The translations under genes and the position numbers were made by a program. The notes below the pieces were generated by a model. It worked only from the letters and a program-made list of their open reading frames with translations. It ran no database searches and had not been told where the DNA came from. From Haloechinothrix sp033042135 (GTDB lineage Bacteria; Actinomycetota; Actinomycetes; Mycobacteriales; Pseudonocardiaceae), in the NCBI RefSeq assembly GCF_033042135.1, contig NZ_WBXM01000014.1, positions 62,001 to 126,000 on the forward strand: a stretch of 64,000 bases of DNA, read 5' to 3'. Shown here piece by piece: positions 16,490-24,900 of the stretch; position 1 is the stretch's first letter; each line of letters starts with the position of its first letter.

Positions 16490-18021
16490 GGCCCAATTTC
16501 TATATAACCCGACTCGTGGTCCCAATAATACATAACGTCCGGATTGCTCTTGTCTCCGCCTATAATCAACCTATGCTTACCACGCTTAGCACCTTCTGGG
16601 GCTACTGTCCATTCACGATAATACCCATCAGGCTGTTGGGGTAGATCACCAAAGCGATTGTGGAACCTTTTGCCGTCATGGCCAGGGGCTCTTTCCTTTC
16701 CTTGACTTGCCCGAGTCGCTGTCCTTTCTACCTCGTCGATAACGGCGTCTGATAGTCCTGCATTTTGCAGCCTATCACGACAAATGTTGTGTACCAGGAT
16801 TTCCTGTTCACCAACATGATAGGTGTGTATATCCGCAACTTCCAGATTATAGGCCGTATCCTGGCGAGCAGTCTCCACCTGAAGACCTTCGACCGTCAAC
16901 GCCCGGGCGTCGGCGGACAACACATTATCGCCCGGATTAAGTTGATCTGCCCGAATGAACTCCTCGTCGTCCACGCTCCAGAAGGGGTGATCGGCCGTCG
17001 TAGTCAGTGTCTTCCCGTCGACATCGAGATCAAGTAACGTATCTTCGTGAACGAATACGTGCAGCACTTCCCGCGCAGCCTGCTCACCTGTCTCGGGGTC
17101 GGTGGCTAACACCTCGTCACCAACTTCGACCTCCGCGATCGGCTTAACCGATCGGTTGGCCATCACCACCTCAGTCTCACCATCGAAACTGCACGCTCGC
17201 GCGGCGGTGCGAGCGCCTCTGGAGGTATTACCCAGTCCTTTAGTGCCGGCAATCGCTTCAATGACCATCATGAAGGCGTAGCCGGAGGCTTCGCCGTAGT
17301 CGCCATCGCTCCAACTGTCAACGACCGGCGCGACCATCGCCTCGCCCATGCGCTGATCCGCCGACTGCATGGCAAGCAAGCTCAGCATGCCCGTTTCCAT
17401 CGCGCCTTGACAGTCAGTGGCTGCCGCTGGATTCCACAACCCCTGACGACACGAGTTCACCGTACTGAAGGCGCCGCTGACCATATCCCAGTTGCCGGTG
17501 ACGGTGTCACGAAGATACTCGCCCGCACCTTTGAAGAAACCACCGACCTGCGGAACTATCACCTCTGTCGGCTCCACGATAATCCGTGCGCCAGGGCGAG
17601 ATCCCGTCACACTGCTGCTCGTTATCGTCGTTGCCGGTCCCTGACTCCGCGCCCGCGTGTTGCGTATCGCGGTCTGCTGCACCTCGATCTGGTGCTCACG
17701 CGTGGATGCGTTCTCCTCGCTCGAGTCACCGATCAAGCCATCGGGGCCCCACTCCGCATGCAATCCGTCTGGGTCGCTATAGTTCACCGGCGACTGGTTC
17801 GAGTACGCATACCCGTGCATCTGCCGGGTATCGCCATAGTCGCTGAGCAACGGATCATCCGACTGCGGCCACGCGTCGGACGCCAAACCCGCATCGTCCG
17901 GATAGGCGCTTAGGTGATCCGTCACCGCCCGATGATAAGGATGTTCCTCGAAACAGCCTTCGATCCCCAACAGGTCGAACGCCGCGTGTGTAAGAAGCCC
18001 GGCGAGTTCCTCCTCCATCAC
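16486..18021 (-). CDS. Orphan Rhs-Hint cassette with a barnase/RNase T1-like toxin tip
   Basis: A 511-residue chimera. Residues 1-60 (MMEEELAGLLTHAAFDLLGIEG and on) are unrelated to Rhs. Residues about 60-116 repeat the end of the big Rhs core (RQMHGYAYSNQSPVNYSDPDG, AEWGPDGLIGDSSEE) at near-identical DNA level. A helical linker with a hydrophobic stretch follows, then a Hint/pretoxin domain from ACSFDGETEVVMAN (about 275) to HTYHVGEQEILVHN (about 415). The tip (RFGDLPQQPDGYYREWTV, AKRGKHRLIIGG, YYWDHESGYIEI) has the guanyl-specific RNase layout with catalytic-type Glu, Arg and His. There is no YD-repeat shell or signal peptide; it is either silent storage for recombination or expressed from its own short start. 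Confidence 0.82.
   Translation of the reverse strand: MMEEELAGLLTHAAFDLLGIEGCFEEHPYHRAVTDHLSAYPDDAGLASDAWPQSDDPLLSDYGDTRQMHGYAYSNQSPVNYSDPDGLHAEWGPDGLIGDSSEENASTREHQIEVQQTAIRNTRARSQGPATTITSSSVTGSRPGARIIVEPTEVIVPQVGGFFKGAGEYLRDTVTGNWDMVSGAFSTVNSCRQGLWNPAAATDCQGAMETGMLSLLAMQSADQRMGEAMVAPVVDSWSDGDYGEASGYAFMMVIEAIAGTKGLGNTSRGARTAARACSFDGETEVVMANRSVKPIAEVEVGDEVLATDPETGEQAAREVLHVFVHEDTLLDLDVDGKTLTTTADHPFWSVDDEEFIRADQLNPGDNVLSADARALTVEGLQVETARQDTAYNLEVADIHTYHVGEQEILVHNICRDRLQNAGLSDAVIDEVERTATRASQGKERAPGHDGKRFHNRFGDLPQQPDGYYREWTVAPEGAKRGKHRLIIGGDKSNPDVMYYWDHESGYIEIGP
17674..17842. repeat. Rhs core duplication, orphan copy
   Basis: About 169 bases nearly identical to 20242-20410, same orientation, encoding the junction from the Rhs core end to the first linker residues (to REHQIEVQQ). 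Only a handful of differences are visible. Such conserved core ends are the crossover point for tip exchange in Rhs systems. Confidence 0.88.
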
Positions 18022-18194
18022 CTGGTCAGCTTCGTACGACTGCCGCGCTCGTCGGTATCAGCCTGAGCCATCCGATTCCGTAGGGACGATTCACTGATAC
18101 CTAGACTCTTGGCCAACTCAACGACCGGTTCCTCGCCCAAACTCGCCAGCTCCACGGTACGCTGCCGACACTCAGACGGGTGAGGTATGGACAT
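18018..18194 (-). pseudogene. IS3-family OrfA fragment
   Basis: From ATG 18194 the product is 58 residues: HPSECRQRTVELASLGEEPV, then ELAKSLGISESSLRNRMAQA and DTDERGSRTKLTR-stop. This is the HTH half of an IS3-type OrfA; the coiled-coil half and OrfB are missing. It differs from the OrfA at 10177 and so comes from another element. Its stop overlaps the start of the orphan RNase cassette by four bases, so leftover transposon signals may now drive that gene. The interval 18195-18424 shows no gene. Confidence 0.7.
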
Positions 18195-18424
18195 GCGAAC
18201 ACCCCTCCCTGGTAGCCGCAGCCACCAGGCATCAGGTCTCCGCGCTACGGGTCCAAGCTCAGAGACATAACACACGACACGGCGCCCAATCGCCCAGTCC
18301 TCCAGTAGGATGGGTGTACTGATCCGACACCATATATTTGACGTCAATGCCCGTCACAGCAACGTCCTGAATTGCTTGCATTCACCGTCCCGCCTGACCA
18401 TCATCTGGTCGTGCTCAGAACATA

Positions 18425-18955
18425 TTAACTATTGCTATAAACAATATCCTCAATTTTCAACACCGCTACAGCAATCTGCGAAGCACTTTCCCAGTCTCTA
18501 TCGCCAAGCAACTCACTGCTACCCCGACTCGTATAGAACCTGACTCTAGATCCTTGCATAAAGAAATCCTCATCGCTTACATCAACAAACACATGCACTA
18601 ACGAACGCAACGTTTCGGACCCCGGTAAGGATGCAGCATCACGTAACATCCACTTCGCCAATCCAACACCCCGCACAGCAGCTCTCTTCAGGTACTTATC
18701 TATATCATTTCGCGGGAGATCATCAAGCGAGAGATAGACATCATTAGCTGAATACTCATACTCGCCAACCTCGTAAGGAGATATACTTCCCGGTACGCAA
18801 GGGGAACTCAGTGCAACCAAAATCAGCGCGCCAGAGCCGTCCACGCGCCATCCATTCTCTGCAATCCTGTCGGCTTCCTCCGAATCACCCGGAGTATACT
18901 CAACGTCCGCAATATTCGGTAGAATCTCATCCATCCGAGAATTAGTTATCATCAC
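18425..18955 (-). CDS. Candidate immunity protein for the main Rhs tip
   Basis: A 176-residue acidic protein (GTG 18955, or ATG 18952 inside the TGATG overlap with the Rhs stop). Segments include NDVYLSLDDLPRNDIDKYLK, RSLVHVFVDVSDEDFF and WESASQIAVAVLKIEDIV. No family is recognised. The overlap with the toxin gene end, the size and the AT-rich composition all fit an immunity gene carried with its tip. The downstream side is followed by an IS3 remnant and then the orphan cassette. Confidence 0.65.
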   Translation of the reverse strand: MMITNSRMDEILPNIADVEYTPGDSEEADRIAENGWRVDGSGALILVALSSPCVPGSISPYEVGEYEYSANDVYLSLDDLPRNDIDKYLKRAAVRGVGLAKWMLRDAASLPGSETLRSLVHVFVDVSDEDFFMQGSRVRFYTSRGSSELLGDRDWESASQIAVAVLKIEDIVYSNS

Positions 18956-21900
18956 TGGCCTATACCTAAGTACTTGTAAGCCTTGTCGATCGCTGAACTA
19001 GGTATTCTAGCCGCCTCCCTCGGAGAAAGCATCTTGCCAGTTCCTTTCTGGAACCATTGATCGCTAGTTGGGTTATAATAGTACTTATCTCCGGACTTGG
19101 CACCTCGCCCGGTATACTGCACATGAATACCAGCAGAATTGGGCTTCCCAGGAGACGGATTCTCCACGTCAACTCGGAAATTTTCGCCTCTTCTTCCTAG
19201 ATATACAGTCTTACTCGGAAGTTCTGGTGAATTAGGACTAGAGGTTAGTCCACACCCTTCAGGAATACTGTTCTGTACGAGAGCCTCGCCGGAATCAATT
19301 CCGACGTAATAGGTGTGTACTCCTGATACCGTAAGGTTGTGTACCCGAGTTTCCGCACTCCACTCACGAACTTGCTGGACCTCGCGTTTCTCTCCGTTAC
19401 CACCCGAAAGGACCGCGCCAGGCTGTAGATCTCCCGCGTCGATCCACTCTTCGCGTTCAGATTCCCAGAACCCGTGATCGGTCGTGGCTATGACGCTTCC
19501 GTCCCATACCTGATCGGTCCCGGCATCCGAGTGAGGGGCAAGCGGCTGGGTGATCACGTGCTGAGAAGGATTCTGCTTATCCTGTATTTCTGTAGTAATC
19601 TCGACGAGATTCTGATCGCCGTCGTCGACGAGCGTGGCCACTACCTCGCGTCCGGAAGCCTCGTCCGTTTCGGGATCCTTGGCTAAAACTTCGTCACCGA
19701 TTTCGATCTCGGCAATATCATTGAGCTCACCATCGGCCATCCTGACCTGAGTACCTGGCACGAACGAGGCGCAGGAACGCCGACCGCTCGTATGCAGGGC
19801 CCTCCCGGAGCGTGCCGTGAGTCTAAGAGTGTTCCAGGCTCGTCCGAACGGTGTTAAGGCAAGACATGACTCCACGTTACCTTCAGAGCAGCGACCGGCA
19901 TCGGCGACCCCGCTGAGCTCGGAAAGCCCTGTCAATATGCCGGCTACGACTACTCCGCCAGAGACCCGTTGCGGACGAGGGCCACAAGCCGCCGGCCTAC
20001 TTCCTCCAGTGTCACCTTCGATAAAGTTACAAATTGTCTGGAGTTTATCGAAGTCAGTTATATTAACATAATCAGCCCAGGTGAACTGCGGATCGACGGC
20101 GTGCCCTTGACCCATCAGTGTATGCGTCTCGGAGAATCCGAATCCTCCATCGACAACAGGATCACTCCACGAAGCCCCGACCGGAATGATGTTCGATGTC
20201 CTCGCCGTTCGGCTCCGCGCCCGCCTATTGCGCTCAGCGGACTGCTGCACCTCGATCTGGTGCTCACGCGTGGATGCGTTCTCCTCGCTCGAGTCACCGA
20301 TCAAGCCATCGGGACCCCACTCCGCATGCAATCCGTCTGGGTCGCTATAGTTCACCGGCGACTGGTTCGAGTACGCGTACCCGTGCATCTGACGGGTGTC
20401 GTCATAGTCGATAATCGGATCCGCCGACAGGAACCGCCCGATCTCCGGGTCATAGTGCCGGGCTCCGATGTGGGTCAGGCCAGTCGTGTCTTGGTCACCG
20501 CCGAGGAAGCCCTTCCGGTTCGGCCAGTCCGGTTCGTTCCCGCGTGGCGTGCCGAACGGCGTGTGATGCCGCTGGGTCACCTCCAGGGTGCGGACATCCA
20601 TGGTGAGCACGCCGGTGCCTTGGTGGTCGCCGTGCAGCCACGATGCACCGGAGGGATCCCGCTGGATCGCGACCATCCCGCCGTGCTCGTAGTAGCGGAT
20701 GCCGTCGATCCACGAGTTCCCCTCCTCGACGCGCAGTTCCATGCCCGGCAGGTACAGCGTGGTCGCCTCCGGGTCATCGACCAGGAGCCGCGTGCCGTCG
20801 GCGTCGTAGATGTACTCGGTGGCCTCCCCGTTGGCTTCGACGACCTTCTCCACCCGGCCGAAGGCATCCCATTCCAGGGTTTGCTCGTCGCCGTCGATCT
20901 CCCGCGAGACGGTGTTGCCTGCCTCGTCGTAGCCGAAGTGGGAGACGCTCTCGGTCCCGTTCGGCGCGGTTTCGTGAACCTCGTCCACGGTGTGCGGGCG
21001 ACCGAGGCCGGTGTCCGGGTCGACCTCCGGGTGTTCGTATTCCCGCACCGTCTCGCCGCTCCCGGCCGGGTCGTGTTCGGTCTCCACCGTCCGGTTGCCG
21101 GACTCGTCGAATTCCCACTCCAGCCAGTACGGGGCCGCGCCGCCGAGGTTCTCGGCCGCCGGATCGGCGTCGCATTCGCCGTCCTCCGGTGTCCACGCCT
21201 GGTTGAGCCGACCCAGCCAGTCGTGGTCGAAGCACTGCACATCGTCGGCTCTCCCGAGGGGTTCGTCCGCGATGCGTTCGATGTTCCCGGCGTCCTCGTA
21301 GCTGTAGCGGCGGTCGACGACCCGGGAATCGGTGGAGGTCTGGCGGTCCACGATGGTGCGCGACAGGCGCCGGGTGTCTTCCTCGTAGAAGTTGGTGGTG
21401 TAGACGTTGTTCGAGCTCTGCTCGCTGCCCCGCCGGATCTGGTGCACCTCACCGAACACCGTGTAGCTGGTGTCGGAGACGAATGTCGACCGCATACCGG
21501 TGGCCGGGTTCCAGGCGTACGAGCTTTCCGGCAGCCCGTCCTCGTCGTAGGTGCGGTGGATGACCTCCTCGGCCAGGTTCCCGGCTTCCGGAACCCGTTC
21601 GGTGGCGACCTTGCCGGTGTCGGTGTAGGTCGTCTCGAACTCGTACTCGCCGCCGAGCACCCCGGCGGTGTCCGGGATCGAGTACGTGGTGCCGGTTTGC
21701 CGTCCAGCGTCGTCGTATCCGGTCACTTCGACGGTGAACGGATCACCGTCGACATAGCGCGTCGACGACACGGGCCTGCCGTCACCGAGGCTGTCGAAGG
21801 TGTGCTCGATCAGCGTCGGACCATCGAGCGAACCCTCATGGACCGCCGTCTCGCGGCCGATCTCGTCGTAGCGGTAGGCGAGCGATTCCCCTCGGGCGTC

Positions 21901-24900
21901 GGTGGTCGATACCTTCAAGCCCGCCTCGTTGTACTCGGCGTGCGACTCGCCCGCGTCGGGGTCGACCGTGCGGACCCGGTTTCCGACGAGGTCGTACTCG
22001 AACGACCAGGTTGCCCCGCCGGGGCCGGTCACTGATTCCAGCTCGCCCGCGGGTGTGTAGCTGTACTCGGTGGACTGGAAGTCGTCCGGATCGTGCGAGC
22101 CGGAGCGGGCCGCCTCGGCCGAGGTGTAGTCCCGCTTCTCGACCGACTGTCCCAACGCGTTGGTCAGCACGGCCGTCGCTGTGCCGCCTTCGGGCGGGAC
22201 GGTGCTGGTCATCTCCTCGCCGTGGTAGATGGTCTCGACACGCCACCGTTCTTCGGCGAAGCTGCGGAAGATCTTGTCGGTTTCCCGGCCACGGTCGTCG
22301 TACTCGTGCACGGTCTGCGCCGGTACGGCGTTGTCGCTGACGCCGAGCAGTTCCGGCTCGACGTCCTCCTCGTTCCAGTACGGACCGTTCTTCTTGACCT
22401 TCAGGCCACGGGAATCGTGGACGGTGTCTTCCAGTATCCGTCCACCGGTCGGGGCTGGTTGCTGCGTCTGCCTCGGACGCAGCAGTCCGTCCAGAAGTTC
22501 GTACGAGGTCCGGTACGAACCGTCGTCTTGCAGGGTCTCCGATTCGACGTAGGTGGGGGCGTCGTCCCGGTAGGTGTAGCTGAACCGGCTCGACGGCTGG
22601 TCCCCGTCGGTGCGCTTCGGGTCCCAGACCTGCGTGACACGTCCCAGCGCGTCGAGCTCGGCCGACGTGGTGACTCCTGCCGGGTCGGTCATGCTGACGG
22701 GCTTGCCCCGCAGCGGATCCATCTCGCTGCTGGCGGTGTGCCCCTTCGGGTCGGTCACGGTGACCTCGGTGACCGGCCCGTGCTCCGGCGAGTACTCGGT
22801 GGTGGTTTCGCCGCCGAGCGCGTCCACACCGGTGTTCATGCGCCCGTAGTCGTCGTACTCGGCGCTGGTGGTCGACCACTCCTTGCCGTCGGCGGTCCAG
22901 TCGTGCAGGACCTCGGCGTGGGTGATGTCGCCGGTGGTGGGCGCCTGCCCGTTGTCCCTGCCGTCGTAGGACAGGCGCTCGCTGCCCAGCACCGTGTCGG
23001 GATCGGCCTGGCTGTCACAGGTGCCCTCGTGGGTGACGGTTTCCGAGACCGCACCGATAATGTTCGCGTCTCGGTTGTGGACATACGACGTCCGGGTGCA
23101 CGTCTCGTCACCGGTCGTGGAGCGGTCACCCCACTCGTCGACCTCGCCTAGATCTTCCGTGGCGACGGGCAGGGCGTCGCCGTCGAACTCGGTGTTGGAC
23201 TGGTTGTAGCGCCAGGATCCGTCGGACATCCTGGCTTTGCCTCGCACGGATTCCGAGTCGGTCCGCCAGGCGCGTGCGGTGCTGCCGTCGCCACGCTCGC
23301 CTTCGGCCGTGGGGCCGTGCCGCCAGGGGTCGTGCACGGTGAGCCCGACGAGCTCGCCGTCCTCGATGACGCGTTCCTCACGCAGCATGCCCGCGTAGGC
23401 CTCGTGGTCGCGGACCGAGCCGCCCTCGCCGCTGACTGTGACGTCGCGAGTGCCGGACGGCAGCCTGTCGTCGTCCATGCCGCGCAGGAACGTTGATTCG
23501 GAGACGATCTGCTCGGCCTCCGAGTCACCCTGGATGGTGCGAACCGTCTCGAAGCCACGCCAGACCGACCAAGTCCGCTCGTCCTCGTCGACGAGCTCGT
23601 TGGTGTCCCAGGCCCAGGCACCGCCGCCGTCGTACTCGTAACGGTGGTGAACGGCCGGGTTACCGCCGACCTTGTCCTGCTCGACGACCTCGTCGACCAC
23701 GTACTTGTGGAACCAGTCGAGGATCGGTTCGTCGTAGCCGCTGTAGGGTTTCCACCAGGTGGGGAAGCACAGCAGCGTGTTCTCGTGCGGCTCGGGGAAG
23801 TCGGTGTCGGTGTCGCATTCCGCCTCGGCATAGGACACGCCGACGAACCCGCCGTGCCCGTTGTCGACGCCGGTGAGCCGGTAGCGGGGCAGCGGCCGGT
23901 CGTCCACGTCGTCGACCCGGTTGTCCATGGGGATGCCTTCGAACACCGCCTCCGGGGCGGTCTCCGTTCCTGCGGTGTGGCCGGTCCGCTGCACCGATTC
24001 CAGCCACAACGCTGGATCCGTGCCATCGGTCGTACCCGGGAACAGGTGGTCCAGTTCCCAGGAGTCCACGGTTTTCCAGCCGCCGTGGTGGAGCTTGGTG
24101 GTCACGCCGGTCAGGCGCTTGGTGGTGAAGAACGCCGGTGAGTGGCTACCGGGGTCCCAGCCGCCGGTCTCCTCGATCATCTCCGCCTGGCAGTCGTCGC
24201 CTTCCTCGCAGATCAGATCGACCGGGGTGTCGGGCCAGTGGTCGGCGTTGTCCTCGGTGCGCTCGGACTCCGTGCACTCCACCCCGTCCGACGGTAGGCA
24301 CCGCTCGTCGACGTCGAACTCCACCTTCGCCGACGGCGTGCCGTACAGGTTGCCCTCCCGCAGGCCGTACTCAACCCGCGTCGGGTAGCCGCCACGCACG
24401 TACTCGGTGGCGTCACCCTCCACATCGGCCAGTGTGTAACGGTTGGTTTCCTGCTCGTAGTAAAACGACATGGCGTTGCCATGCGGGTCGATCACCAGAT
24501 CGAGGTTCCAGCGCCACGCCTGGTCGCACCACGAGTCCTCGAAGTCGCTCGCATGGCACGGCTCCCCGGAGTGGTTACCGAAAACCGGGGCGGTGAACGT
24601 GGAGTTCGTCTCCGGATCACCGCTGGACCAGCCCGGCAGCCGGTTCCGCCCGAGGAAGTACTGGGTGCCGTCGGTCGTGGTCACCTTCCAGTACTCGCCG
24701 TTGCGGGCACCGTTGTCCGCACCGGTCAACCGTTCGATCTCGGCTCCGGAGTCGGCGGAGGCCACCCACTCGCCCGTGTCACTGTCCTTGATCAGCTCAC
24801 CCGTAACGCCGCCGACCTGGATGGTGGCGTTGTCCGAGAACCAGCACAGATCGCCGGAGTCGTCGGGCTCGTTACCACCCTCGTCCTCGGCGCACGGCTT

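Noticed and set aside
19969..22035. Long plus-strand open frame (688 codons) opposite the Rhs gene
   Set aside because: It is the mirror of a GC-rich coding strand; composition is Val/Arg/Gly-rich with no domain, while the minus strand has clear YD repeats.
20600..22900. Repeated blocks in the Rhs gene considered as a CRISPR array
   Set aside because: They are YD-type protein repeats in an intact frame with variable length, not identical direct repeats with spacers.
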